Assembly: GCA_001660395.1 (NCBI GenBank)
Contig: LXWE01000002.1
Location: 248,001 to 312,000 of the forward strand
Reading direction: 5' to 3'
Length of the DNA stretch: 64,000 nucleotides
DNA from: Alteromonadaceae bacterium XY-R5
GTDB lineage: Bacteria; Pseudomonadota; Gammaproteobacteria; Enterobacterales; Alteromonadaceae
How positions within the stretch are numbered: position 1 is the stretch's first letter; each line of letters opens with the position of its first letter. Positions 39,021-48,402 of the stretch are shown in pieces. The notes under the pieces were generated by a model. That model was not told the DNA's origin and made no database searches. It saw only the letters and a list, made by a program, of their open reading frames with translations. A program made the translations under genes and the position numbers.

Positions 39021-39860
39021 ATGATTAATTTTGGTGTACGTGCCCACGATTATGGTCAGGGCACACCGGAACAGATTGCACGATTGATTGGCCAGTTTGA
39101 GGTCAATAATGTGCAACTGGCACCGGCCAAATCTTTCCCGCAAATGAGTGAAGCACCGGGGCAGCTAAGCCCAGGCTTTGCCAATCAGGTGCGGGATGCG
39201 TTTGCAGAGCAGGGAATCAATATTGCGGTGCTGGGCTGTTATATCAATCCGATTCATCCGGATGCGCAGCAGCGTGAACTGAGTTTACAACGATTTGAAG
39301 AACACCTGCGTTTTGCCAGAGATTTTGGTTGCAGCATAGTCGGTACAGAAACCGGCTCGCGCAATGCTGATTGCAGTTTTCATCCGTTAAGCCAAACCCC
39401 GGAAGCCTTTGCTGAACTGGTGACGTCGGTAAAGCGGCTGGCCTCTAGCGCAGAAAAGTATGGCGTAATCGTCGGCATTGAGGGGGTGGCGCACCATCAT
39501 ACGGTGCATACCTATGATTTGATGGAGCAGCTTCTGCACGAAGTCAATTCTCCCAATCTGCAAATCATTTATGACCCGGTAAACTTCTTTCCACTGGATC
39601 AGTGTAAACATCAGCAGGCCTTAATGGATGACGCTTTTGCACGCTTTGGCAAACATATCGTGGCCATTCATTGCAAAGATTTCGTTCAGGTAAACGGGAT
39701 GAAAGACGGTGATTTGCCCTCAGGCACAGGTGAGATGGATCATGCCCATTTGTTTCGCTTAATCCAGCACTATAAGCCAGGTATTCATACCATTCTTGAA
39801 AGTACCACTGCCGAGACGATTACCAATATTCTGTCGACTCTGCGTCCTCTGGTTAAATAG
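39021..39860 (+). CDS. Sugar isomerase/epimerase-type TIM-barrel protein
   Basis: A 279-residue cytosolic protein of the AP-endonuclease-2-like TIM-barrel family. Metal ligands are likely Glu in VGIEGVAHHH, Asp in IIYDPVNFF, His in VAIHCKDFV and Glu in HTILESTT. Family members isomerise or epimerise sugars or hydrolyse related compounds, and the substrate here is not predictable. The ATG at 39021 follows AAGGAG. It lies 33 bases after the esterase gene. Confidence 0.82.
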   Translation: MINFGVRAHDYGQGTPEQIARLIGQFEVNNVQLAPAKSFPQMSEAPGQLSPGFANQVRDAFAEQGINIAVLGCYINPIHPDAQQRELSLQRFEEHLRFARDFGCSIVGTETGSRNADCSFHPLSQTPEAFAELVTSVKRLASSAEKYGVIVGIEGVAHHHTVHTYDLMEQLLHEVNSPNLQIIYDPVNFFPLDQCKHQQALMDDAFARFGKHIVAIHCKDFVQVNGMKDGDLPSGTGEMDHAHLFRLIQHYKPGIHTILESTTAETITNILSTLRPLVK

Positions 39861-39864
39861 TCCT

Positions 39865-39892
39865 GCCGGGCGCACCTGCGCCCTTGCCCGGC
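39865..39892 (+). terminator. GC-rich hairpin, possible terminator
   Basis: GCCGGG/CCCGGC outer arms and a GCGCA-CC-TGCGC inner hairpin right after the isomerase stop. There is no T-run, so termination is uncertain. Confidence 0.35.
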
Positions 39893-40332
39893 TTACTGTG
39901 CCAACCCGAGGTTACCCTTTATCCGCTATCTGGCACCAAGACATCGTTTACCGTCATTTGTTAAAAAATAATTAATGATTAATTTCAGTCAAAATCACTC
40001 ACTGAAACTTCAGTGAAAGCAAAAGGTCAGGCCATTTCACCCTCTTTCTGTCCTCATTATTTTACCATTCACCGCAACGTCAATTTTGTTTAGCTTATCT
40101 TTGAATTTATCTGAATCTCTTATTTTACAGGTGTTTGAGGCGGGTATTTATGGTCTGAATCGTCCCATAAGCAGCAAAAATGATTATATATGAATAAAAA
40201 AGTGTATTGGTGATTGTTATTGATGGTTACTTGTTGACCAAGACGGGGCATGTAACTAGGATTTCAATCATGTTAAACAAAAAAATAACATTTAACACAA
40301 ATGTGCAACAAGTGGATTGAGGAAATAGGAAA
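39893..40332. promoter_or_regulatory. Leader of the TonB-dependent receptor gene
   Basis: About 440 bp, strongly AT-rich in its second half, ending in GAGGAAATAGGAAA before the start. TTGTTGACCAAG at 40231-40242 recalls GntR-type half sites but has no clear partner. It probably contains a separate promoter for the receptor. Confidence 0.3.
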
Positions 40333-43300
40333 ATGAGCACTTCACCCAAGTCATGCAGCACTCAGCTAATTACACCCGCGTTTGAGCGTACACTTCTGTC
40401 AAAAAGTATCACCCATGTGTTTGCCGCATGTGCCATGGTCGGTGTTATCGCATCGCCAGTGGCCTTCGCGCAGCAAACGGATACGTCTGCTGTTGAAGTT
40501 AGCGCCCAGAAAAATAGTACGGAAAAAACCGTTGATCTGCTAGCAGATGATGAATTACCTGTTGAAACGATTGAAGTTAAAGGGATTCGTTTCAGTCAGC
40601 GCAGCGCGTTAGATCGTAAAAAATCAGCCGGTACCATGCAAGACTCGCTGGTAGCAGAAGACATTGGCGAATTCCCGGATAAAAACGTGGCTGAAGCCTT
40701 ACAACGTGTACCAGGCATTCAGCTCGCCAGGGATCAGGGTGAAGGTACCCAGGTCAGTATCCGTGGTGTTGATCCTGACTTGTTGCGGGTTGAAATTAAC
40801 AGTGTTGGTGCTTTGGGGATGGGGGGATCTCGCGGCGTTGACTTCCGTGATATGGCCTCTGAGCTGGTAAAATCCCTCGACGTTATCAAAGGCTCTGAAG
40901 CACGCCTGACCGAAGGTGGTATCGGCGGAACCATTAAGGTGGCCACCCGCAAACCCAACGAATTCAAGAATGACTTTTTTTCAATATCAGGTGAAGGTCA
41001 GTACAACGATTTGATTGGCGATGTGATGCCTAAGCTGAATATCACTGGTGTGCATAAATTCAGTGACGATTTTGGGATATTGCTGAACGTTACGGCGTCT
41101 GACAAAACCACCTTAACCCACGCGATCCGCAACACTGAGTGGGCGCGTTTTGCCGATTACGACAATTCGGCGGAAAAAACAGCCGTCAACGAACTGTATG
41201 CGGATATTACAGATAAAGCCGATTGTGCCGGCACAGACGATCAAACCGCATGTGAAGCCCAGTGGTTGGATTTCAACCCATACTTGCCGCGTTATGGTAT
41301 GTGGGAACGTCAGGAAAAACGCCTGTCTGCCGAAGCCACTATCCAGTATCGAATTAACGATAATTTCTCGGTGCACACTCGTTATGCTCAGAACATTCGT
41401 GACAAACGCGCGCACGATATCAACCTGCAGTTTGAAACTCAATCGACCGCGCGTATCAATGCTGACTCAGTCATTGTCGATGACAGACACAATGTACGTT
41501 ATTTCGAAACCGCCAATGCATCAATCAGTAACCGTGTACTGGAGTTTGACTGGGATCAGGAAAGCTCACAGTTAGAGGCGGGATTAGAGTTTCGCACCGA
41601 TGCCCTTAAAGTGGAGGCAGTCGTGACGCGTTCTACCACGGACGAAGACATTGATTCTCGCAGCGTCAGCGCCTGGGCAGGTGGTTTGGTTGGCATGAAA
41701 GTCAGCCTGAACGATGACGGTGTATCTGAGCTGGATTTAAGTGAAGCCTATATCCGTAATCCGGACGATGCGACTGACACCTCAAATGCCCTGGATATCA
41801 ACTCTCCATCCAGCTATGTGGGAGGCACCAACTTCGACTATCGTCCTTCTAAAAATGAAGCGTCTGAAACCATGGGGAAAGTGGATATCAGCTATATCCC
41901 GGATTCAGATTTCTTTGTGATGTGGCGCGCAGGCTATCAGCAAACTAAACAAAGTTTCGCAAACTGGAGCTGGAAATACGATATCGACCGTAATGTCGGT
42001 ACCAGCTATAACGACGAAGTTTGGACGGTTGAAGATCAGGCAGAGCTACTGGGTGGCCGCATGAAAGAAACCGACAAGTTCTTCAAAGGCTATGACGTTG
42101 GCGTTGATACATTGGGTTCTTGGATGGCCCTTGATTCGCCCGCTGTTTTAGCGGCTTTGCAAGCGGTTTCGGCTGACAACACCACCCGTGAAGATTTAGA
42201 TGTACAAACCGGTACTTACGATGTTGAGGTAAAAACCCAGGCCATCTATTTACAGGCGAACTTTGAAAATGAACTGTTTGGCTTTAACTACTGGGGTAAC
42301 TTCGGTATTCGTGCGGTTGAAACCAAAAATGCCGCTAACGGTGACGTGAAAATTTATGTGTATGAAGATCAGCTGGATGATAATGGCGATCCTATCTACA
42401 ACGAGACGACGGGTACCTATTCTTCGGTGCTGTCAACGGACGATCCAGATATCTTCTCTGGTCGCAAAACCATCGATACGGATTATCGTGATTATCTGCC
42501 CAGCTTTAACCTGAATGTGGGTCTGATCCCGGATGAGCTGGTGTTCTATGTCGGTGTCGCTAAGGTAATGGCACGTCCTCGGATTACCGATATGAACGTC
42601 AATGCGACCTGTTACATTCGTAAAAATACCCAGGCAGAAATCGACGATACGGCGAACAACTGTAGTGCGGGTAACCCGGATCTGGATCCATATCGTGCTA
42701 AACAGTTCGATTTGGCTCTGAACTGGTATCCGGACGAAGACTCCATTGTGTCAGTGGCCTACTTTACCAAGGACATTACCAGCTGGATCATTGATGCGGA
42801 TACCCGTTATGACGTGGACTTCTTCGGTGATGGCCGCCTGTGGGATGTGAAGCAAAAGCTCAACGGCAGCGGTGTAAAAACCAAAGGGGTAGAGCTGCAG
42901 GCATCTACGGTATTTAAAATGTTGCCAGCGCCCTTTAATGGGTTAGGTGCCAATGTTAACTATACCTACATGGAAGCCGAAGATGTTGGTTTGTATAACC
43001 AACTGACGGGCGAAGAGCTGGAGTTCCCATCTCAGTCTAAAGACAGTTATAACCTGACGGGTTTCTATGAAGATGAAGACTGGAGCGTGAAGCTATCTTA
43101 TAACTTCCGTAGCGAATACTTAAAAAGTGCCTCTGACCGCTCAGGTAACCCGGCTTATGTGGATGATGCTGGCTATCTGGACGCGAAAATTAGCTATAAC
43201 GTCACTCCGAACCTGAGAGTTTACGCCGATGGCCGTAACCTCACCGGTGAGGTGTATCACGTAAATGCCGGCCCGGGTCGTTCATCTGACCTGCAGTGGG

Positions 43301-43341
43301 CAGGGCGTGAATACTCAGTTGGCTTTAGCTATAAGATGTAA
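40333..43341 (+). CDS. TonB-dependent receptor
   Basis: A 1002-residue outer-membrane receptor. The signal region ends at ASPVAFAQQ. A TonB-box-like segment is VETIEVKGIRFSQ. The plug domain includes FPDKNVAEALQRVPGIQLARD and SIRGVDPDLLRVEINSV, then the 22-stranded barrel with YADGRNLTGEVYHVNAGPGR and the C-terminus EYSVGFSYKM, which lacks the usual terminal aromatic residue. Position inside a set of glycoside hydrolase genes indicates oligosaccharide uptake, likely the products of the neighbouring secreted enzymes. Confidence 0.94.
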   Translation: MSTSPKSCSTQLITPAFERTLLSKSITHVFAACAMVGVIASPVAFAQQTDTSAVEVSAQKNSTEKTVDLLADDELPVETIEVKGIRFSQRSALDRKKSAGTMQDSLVAEDIGEFPDKNVAEALQRVPGIQLARDQGEGTQVSIRGVDPDLLRVEINSVGALGMGGSRGVDFRDMASELVKSLDVIKGSEARLTEGGIGGTIKVATRKPNEFKNDFFSISGEGQYNDLIGDVMPKLNITGVHKFSDDFGILLNVTASDKTTLTHAIRNTEWARFADYDNSAEKTAVNELYADITDKADCAGTDDQTACEAQWLDFNPYLPRYGMWERQEKRLSAEATIQYRINDNFSVHTRYAQNIRDKRAHDINLQFETQSTARINADSVIVDDRHNVRYFETANASISNRVLEFDWDQESSQLEAGLEFRTDALKVEAVVTRSTTDEDIDSRSVSAWAGGLVGMKVSLNDDGVSELDLSEAYIRNPDDATDTSNALDINSPSSYVGGTNFDYRPSKNEASETMGKVDISYIPDSDFFVMWRAGYQQTKQSFANWSWKYDIDRNVGTSYNDEVWTVEDQAELLGGRMKETDKFFKGYDVGVDTLGSWMALDSPAVLAALQAVSADNTTREDLDVQTGTYDVEVKTQAIYLQANFENELFGFNYWGNFGIRAVETKNAANGDVKIYVYEDQLDDNGDPIYNETTGTYSSVLSTDDPDIFSGRKTIDTDYRDYLPSFNLNVGLIPDELVFYVGVAKVMARPRITDMNVNATCYIRKNTQAEIDDTANNCSAGNPDLDPYRAKQFDLALNWYPDEDSIVSVAYFTKDITSWIIDADTRYDVDFFGDGRLWDVKQKLNGSGVKTKGVELQASTVFKMLPAPFNGLGANVNYTYMEAEDVGLYNQLTGEELEFPSQSKDSYNLTGFYEDEDWSVKLSYNFRSEYLKSASDRSGNPAYVDDAGYLDAKISYNVTPNLRVYADGRNLTGEVYHVNAGPGRSSDLQWAGREYSVGFSYKM

Positions 43342-43348
43342 GAAAGGT

Positions 43349-43368
43349 GTCTGCCCTGCGGGGCAGAC
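43349..43368 (+). terminator. First copy of a duplicated hairpin (no T-run)
   Basis: GTCTGCCC-TGCG-GGGCAGAC, a perfect 8-bp stem seven bases after the receptor stop. The expected T-run is missing (TCAGAG follows). An identical copy with a T-run lies 201 bases downstream. Confidence 0.75.
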
Positions 43369-43369
43369 T

Positions 43370-43549
43370 CAGAGTATAAAGTCCCTGTTTTTAAGACCTA
43401 TTACTCTGCAGGGTGTTTACAAACGTCACGTGCGAATAAAGTTCTAGGCAAAGGCCTTTGAAAAACCGGAGTTTACACGGAGTAAATGAGGATTTTGAAA
43501 AGGCTTTTCACAACGAAATTTAGAGCGCAGTAGTTTGTCAACAGCCTGC
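43370..43549. repeat. Palindromic extragenic element between two identical hairpins
   Basis: About 180 bp between the two hairpin copies. The part from 43417 to 43545 is a long imperfect inverted repeat: ends GGGTGTTTACAAAC and GTTTGTCAACAGCC match in 12 of 14 positions, and the centre is TTTACACGGAGTAAA. It resembles a MITE or a REP-like element. No ORF. Whether it is dispersed in the genome cannot be told from this window. Confidence 0.6.
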
Positions 43550-43577
43550 GTCTGCCCTGCGGGGCAGACTTTTTTTC
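43550..43577 (+). terminator. Second copy of the duplicated hairpin, functional terminator
   Basis: The same GTCTGCCC-TGCG-GGGCAGAC hairpin followed by TTTTTTT. It probably ends the receptor transcript. Confidence 0.85.
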
Positions 43578-43660
43578 AGCACGCTTAAAGCTGAAACGAA
43601 GTGTTAACCAGTGATGGCTTTTTTATTTGGATGTAAAGGATTAGGGAGGATGAATTGAAG

Positions 43661-44761
43661 ATGGTAACCAGGTTGTTAGGTCTTAGGCGTTGCCTGATGT
43701 ATATGTGTGTCCTGCTACCTGTGCATGTTGCATGTGCCATTAATACCCCCACCAATATTCCGGCGTCAGCACTGCCAGAGCAGGCTAACCACGCCATCGA
43801 CAGTTTAAATATTCACGATCCGGCCATTCTCGCCGACCCGGTATCGAAAAAATATTATGTCTATGACAGCTTTCATTACGGCGACCCCAACGAAAAATTA
43901 CCGGTAGATTCCCCCAGAGCAGGGGTGGAAGGTTACTGGAGCGATGATTTAATTACCTGGCATGGTCCACAACTGGTCATGCAGGTGGCAGACGATTCGT
44001 GGGCCCAGAGCCAGCATGCGCCCTGGGCGCCGGAAGTGGCCTACTATCGCGGCAAATATTACCTGTTTGCCACCTTGCATAATTACGCAGTTTTGTTGCC
44101 TAAACAGCTGCCTGGCCGTCCGCCCCAGATTCAGCGCGGCACCCAGATTTTTGTTGGCGACAGCCCAATGGGGCCTTTTACCGCATTTTCGAATCAGCCG
44201 ACTACGCCCGCCAGTGAAATGGCCCTGGATGGCACCCTGTGGCTGGAAGATGGTCAGCCCTGGATGATTTACTGTCAGGAGTGGATCCAGACCGGCGATG
44301 GCTTATTTAAGGCCATTCACCTCAAAGACGATTTATCCGCCACAGTCGGTGAGCCTGTTACCTTATTCAGTGCCGCCGATGCCGACTGGACGGCGAAAAC
44401 CACCCGCTTTGAGGGCAAGGATATTCGCGCTGTGGTCTCGGATGGCCCCTGGCCCTATCGTACCCGTGATGGCCGCTTGCTGCTGATGTGGTCAAGCTGG
44501 AATCAGGATAAGGCCAAGGCCTATACCACCTCTGTGGCCTATTCAGATAACGGCAAACTGACGGGTAACTGGCAGCAAAGGGCCGAGCCTTTGATTGCCG
44601 GAGATCGCGGTCACGGTAATATTTTTACAAGCTTCGACGGACACCTTATGCTGGCCTTGCATCGTTATTTTCGCCAGCCCCACACCCGTTTGCAGCTATT
44701 TAGCTTAGAAGATACAGGGCAGGACATCGTCCTTGGCCCTCAGGTGCTGGGGCATCCCTAA
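43661..44761 (+). CDS. GH43-like glycoside hydrolase, exported
   Basis: A 366-residue beta-propeller glycosidase with an N-terminal hydrophobic export signal (LMYMCVLLPVHVACA). The catalytic-base Asp is in LNIHDPAILADP, the pKa-modulating Asp in MALDGTLWLEDG. Where many GH43 enzymes have an EGP acid motif, this has SDGPWPYRTRDGRLLLMWSS. A probable specificity is alpha-L-arabinofuranosidase or beta-xylosidase. AGGGAGGA precedes both ATG 43661 and a TTG at 43655, so the start is uncertain by two codons. It begins the second half of the locus after the terminator. Confidence 0.85.
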   Translation: MVTRLLGLRRCLMYMCVLLPVHVACAINTPTNIPASALPEQANHAIDSLNIHDPAILADPVSKKYYVYDSFHYGDPNEKLPVDSPRAGVEGYWSDDLITWHGPQLVMQVADDSWAQSQHAPWAPEVAYYRGKYYLFATLHNYAVLLPKQLPGRPPQIQRGTQIFVGDSPMGPFTAFSNQPTTPASEMALDGTLWLEDGQPWMIYCQEWIQTGDGLFKAIHLKDDLSATVGEPVTLFSAADADWTAKTTRFEGKDIRAVVSDGPWPYRTRDGRLLLMWSSWNQDKAKAYTTSVAYSDNGKLTGNWQQRAEPLIAGDRGHGNIFTSFDGHLMLALHRYFRQPHTRLQLFSLEDTGQDIVLGPQVLGHP

Positions 44762-44785
44762 GCACCTTTGACAGGAAGTATGAGC

Positions 44786-46909
44786 ATGGAACTGACACGT
44801 CGACAATTACTACAAGCCACCGGCATTGGCGCTGGCCTGGGCATGGGCCTGAGGGCAGGCCCGTTGCTGGCTGCTGGCACGGATACAGTGCGCAAACCTT
44901 ACCAAATGCAGCGTCTGGTGCATGGCGTGGCTTATTATCCGGAATTATGGCCAGAAGAAGATATAGATAAAGACATCGCCGAGATGCGTAAACTGGGCAT
45001 TAATGTGGTGCGGATGGGCGAATTTGCCTGGTCGAGTTTTGAGCCACAGCAGGGCAAAGTATCGTTTGATTTGTTCGCCCGGGTGATGGATAAGATGCAA
45101 GCCGCAGGCATTGGCGTGGTGTTATGTACGCCGTCGGCCACGCCGCCCATTTGGCTGACAGATGGCCATCCGGAGCGCTGCCACAAAGATGAAAATGGCG
45201 TGATCATGAGTCACGGCGCCCGCCAGCATGCCAGTTATTTTCACCCCATAGTCAAACAAGCCTGCTTTCGGATCATCAAACAAATGGCGGAAACGCTGGG
45301 TAAGCATCCGGCGCTGGTGGGCTGGCAGCTGGATAATGAAATCAAATGCCATGTGGCCGAAGACTTTAGTGATGCCGCCATTGCAGCCTGGCATCCGTGG
45401 CTGAAGCAGCGTTTTGGCCGGATTGAAAAGCTAAACGAGGCCTGGGGTACGCATGTCTGGAGCCAGTATTACCAGCGTTTTGAGCAGGTGCCAGCCCCCT
45501 TTAAAACCCCGTTTTTGCACAATGCCTCGTTAAGCACGGCGTATAAAATGTTTTGCCGCGAAGGGGCATCGGAATTTTTGTTTGAACAGCGCCAGATTTT
45601 GCGCCGCTATTCTTCTGCGCCTATTACCCATAACGATAACCCGGCGTTTAATCTGCACCATGAAAAGCAAATGGAGGCACTGGATTTCGCCTCTTACGAT
45701 GCTTATCCCAATGATAAGCAGTGGGGCTCGCTGGTGTTTCGTTCCGATTTATACCGCGCAGCCATTCCGGGCCGCCCATTCTGGCTGATGGAAACCAGCG
45801 TGTCTCACAATGGCTGGCTGGGTAATCATCAGCCGCCGCACCCGGAAGGCTTTCTCGCCGCAGAATCAGTGCTGGTGTATGGTCTGGGCGGTGAAGCCTT
45901 CTGTTACTGGCTGTGGCGTCAGCAGCGCAGCGGTGCCGAGTTGCCCCACAGTGCGGTGTTAAGCGCCTGGCATGAGCCCAGTATCGGCTACAGTCAGGTG
46001 CTGAAAGTTAACGAAACCCGTCAGCAACTTGAACCTTTGCTGGTGGAATATGCCATGGCCCCGGCAGAAATTGCGGTGACCTTTTCTGATCACGCCCGTG
46101 CCATGCTGGAAACGGAAAATCTGGACAAGCGCGACGGGTTTCCGAGCCGTTATCGGGATGTGGTGGCGATGTGGCACAGTCAGGTACAGCAACTTGGCTA
46201 TCACCGTGATGTGCGCTTTGAAAATGCGTCGCTGGATGGTTTGAAACTGTTAATTACGCCAGCCATGCCCTATGTCAGCCCTGAATTTTTGCATCGGGTA
46301 ATGGAGTTTGTGCAACAAGGCGGTATCTGGATCGCCGGGCCGGTGACGGGTACGCGCGGTAAAGAACATACTGTGCCTACGGATGCTGGTCTGGGCCTGC
46401 TCGACGACTTTGCCGGTGTGCACACCCGTTTTGTGGTACCGCTGACTAATACCGGCACCGAGGCCGAAGCCTTCGACCAACGCTTTGAAATAAGTGGCTG
46501 GTGTGCGGCGATGACGCCAAAACCCGGAACTAAGGTGATGGGTATGATCCGCACCGGCGTAGCTGCGGGTAATGCGTTTTTAACTGAGCGCATGCTGGGC
46601 AAGGGGAAAGTGGTGGTGCTGGGCGCGCAGCCCCATGGTGAACAGGCCGATGGGGTGATGCAGCAGGTCATTAAACATTATGCCCAGGAGGCGGGGGTAG
46701 CCGCACCGGTGCAAGCCAGTAAAGGCATAGTGGTAAGCCCCAGAATAAACAGCCAGGGTAAGCCGTTATGGGTGGCCATCAATATGCAGCCCGAGACGGG
46801 CGAGCTGAGCCTGCCAGCCGGGGCTCGTGATGCCATATCGGGTGAAAAACTGGGGCTTAGTGTGAGTTTGAATCAATATAAATGGCGCGCCATTCAATTT
46901 AGTCTGTAA
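44786..46909 (+). CDS. GH42 beta-galactosidase with Tat signal
   Basis: A 707-residue GH42 enzyme. The N-terminus [20 protein letters not shown] is a twin-arginine signal, so it is probably exported folded. The barrel domain has the general acid/base Glu185 (WQLDNEIKC) and nucleophile Glu336 (FWLMETSVS). Trimerisation and C-terminal beta domains follow. The start at 44786 is chosen because AGGA lies nine bases upstream; an ATG at 44780 is too close. GH42 enzymes cleave beta-galactosides or related glycosides. It follows the GH43 gene by 24 bases. Confidence 0.92.
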   Translation: MELTRRQLLQATGIGAGLGMGLRAGPLLAAGTDTVRKPYQMQRLVHGVAYYPELWPEEDIDKDIAEMRKLGINVVRMGEFAWSSFEPQQGKVSFDLFARVMDKMQAAGIGVVLCTPSATPPIWLTDGHPERCHKDENGVIMSHGARQHASYFHPIVKQACFRIIKQMAETLGKHPALVGWQLDNEIKCHVAEDFSDAAIAAWHPWLKQRFGRIEKLNEAWGTHVWSQYYQRFEQVPAPFKTPFLHNASLSTAYKMFCREGASEFLFEQRQILRRYSSAPITHNDNPAFNLHHEKQMEALDFASYDAYPNDKQWGSLVFRSDLYRAAIPGRPFWLMETSVSHNGWLGNHQPPHPEGFLAAESVLVYGLGGEAFCYWLWRQQRSGAELPHSAVLSAWHEPSIGYSQVLKVNETRQQLEPLLVEYAMAPAEIAVTFSDHARAMLETENLDKRDGFPSRYRDVVAMWHSQVQQLGYHRDVRFENASLDGLKLLITPAMPYVSPEFLHRVMEFVQQGGIWIAGPVTGTRGKEHTVPTDAGLGLLDDFAGVHTRFVVPLTNTGTEAEAFDQRFEISGWCAAMTPKPGTKVMGMIRTGVAAGNAFLTERMLGKGKVVVLGAQPHGEQADGVMQQVIKHYAQEAGVAAPVQASKGIVVSPRINSQGKPLWVAINMQPETGELSLPAGARDAISGEKLGLSVSLNQYKWRAIQFSL

Positions 46910-46920
46910 GGAAAGGTTTG

Positions 46921-47235
46921 ATGGAAAAGATTGCTTTTGTGATGCAGCTAAATCCTGGCTGCGAAGCAGAATATGAAAAGCGTCATGATGAAATTTGGCC
47001 CGAGCTGGTCGGCGAGTTAAAAGAGGCGGGGATTGAGGATTATTCAATTTTTCTGCACCCTGAAACCTTGCAGTTGTTTGGGGTGTTATGGCGCCGGGAT
47101 GATCACCAGATGGACAGCCTGCCAGCCAAAGCCATTATGCAAAAATGGTGGGCCTATATGGGCGATATTATGGCGGCCAACCCGGATAACAGCCCGGTAA
47201 GTACCCAGTTACAGCAGGTATTTCACCTGGATTAA
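46921..47235 (+). CDS. rhaM: L-rhamnose mutarotase
   Basis: A 104-residue protein of the RhaM family that interconverts the anomers of L-rhamnose. Family segments are [31 protein letters not shown] and [21 protein letters not shown] lies just upstream, and it follows the GH42 gene by 11 bases. Its presence suggests L-rhamnose or a related sugar is among the products of this locus, although no rhamnose catabolic genes are in the window. Confidence 0.9.
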   Translation: MEKIAFVMQLNPGCEAEYEKRHDEIWPELVGELKEAGIEDYSIFLHPETLQLFGVLWRRDDHQMDSLPAKAIMQKWWAYMGDIMAANPDNSPVSTQLQQVFHLD

Positions 47236-47270
47236 GTGATTCGAAAAAATTAATAGGGACGTTAAACAGG

Positions 47271-48371
47271 ATGCAGGCAGTAACAGATTGGCGCCAGCGC
47301 GCAGCAGTTATGCTAGTCACCGCCATGGCGGTGGTGGGATGTAGCAGCACTCAGCAAACACAGGCCATTAACGCGCCACCGAGCATCGATGCGCCGGCGC
47401 AGATGAATGTGCTCGACTATTTGCATCCTGAACTTAAACCCTTGCTGACCTCGCGTCAGCAACTGGTGGACATGCTCGGCTTCGACAGCTTTAGCCCCGA
47501 AAACCTGATGACATTCAGGCAAAAAGATCAGTCTAAGCCTTATCGCCCTTTAGCCAGCCCGGCCGTGTCGGAGCTGACGATTGCCGGCCTTGCCGGTGAG
47601 CCGGAGGTGCCGATTTTTTTGATCAATGCTGGCAATGCCGATTCAGCTAAACGTCCGGCCATAGTGTACTTACATGGTGGTGGCTACATATTAGGGACAG
47701 CCAAAGATTCGGTGGTGGCCATGCAAAAGGTGGCTGAGGAGCATGATTGTGTGGTGGTCGTGGTGGAATATCGGCTGGCGCCGGAAACGCCTTTTCCTGG
47801 TGCCTTGCACGACAATTACGCCGCCCTGCAATGGTTATATGCTAATGCCGATGCGCTGGGGGTGAACCCGCAGCAACTGGTGATCATGGGCCAAAGCGCC
47901 GGTGGTGGTCATGCGGCCATGCTGGCGATTGCCGCCCGCGATAAGGGCGAGATCCCGGTAAAAGCGCAAATTCTGGTCTACCCTATGCTGGATGATCGCA
48001 CTGGCAGCAGCGTGCAATTACCTCCATGGTTCGGCGCATTTTTATGGACGCCCGAATCAAACCGTTTTGGCTGGTCGGCCCTGCTTGGCCAGCCCGCTGG
48101 AAGCGTTAGCGTGCCCTATGGCGCTGTGCCTGCCCGCATCGAGAATTTATCTGGCTTAGCGCCAGCGTATATACAGGTAGGAAGTATCGACCTGTTCGCC
48201 CCGGAAGACATCACCTATGCCCAGCGTTTAGTGGAAGCTGGCGTACCGACCGAACTCAATGTCCTCCCAGGCTTGTTTCATGCTGCAGAGCATGTGTTTA
48301 GTGACACCCAGGTGTCGAAACAATTTAAACAGCAGCTCGATGCCGCGATTGGCAGAGCGCTGCGCGAGTAA
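47271..48371 (+). CDS. Alpha/beta hydrolase (HSL family) lipoprotein, probable carbohydrate esterase
   Basis: A 366-residue lipoprotein (lipobox VVGC near residue 24) with the hormone-sensitive-lipase fold: oxyanion motif YLHGGGYILG, nucleophile GQSAGGGHA, acid Asp in VGSIDLFAPED and His in GLFHAAEHVF. Located at the end of the polysaccharide operon, it is likely to remove acyl groups from oligosaccharides at the cell surface or in the periplasm. Confidence 0.85.
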   Translation: MQAVTDWRQRAAVMLVTAMAVVGCSSTQQTQAINAPPSIDAPAQMNVLDYLHPELKPLLTSRQQLVDMLGFDSFSPENLMTFRQKDQSKPYRPLASPAVSELTIAGLAGEPEVPIFLINAGNADSAKRPAIVYLHGGGYILGTAKDSVVAMQKVAEEHDCVVVVVEYRLAPETPFPGALHDNYAALQWLYANADALGVNPQQLVIMGQSAGGGHAAMLAIAARDKGEIPVKAQILVYPMLDDRTGSSVQLPPWFGAFLWTPESNRFGWSALLGQPAGSVSVPYGAVPARIENLSGLAPAYIQVGSIDLFAPEDITYAQRLVEAGVPTELNVLPGLFHAAEHVFSDTQVSKQFKQQLDAAIGRALRE

Positions 48372-48402
48372 CTATGGGTAATAACAAAACGAAGGAATCG
48401 GT

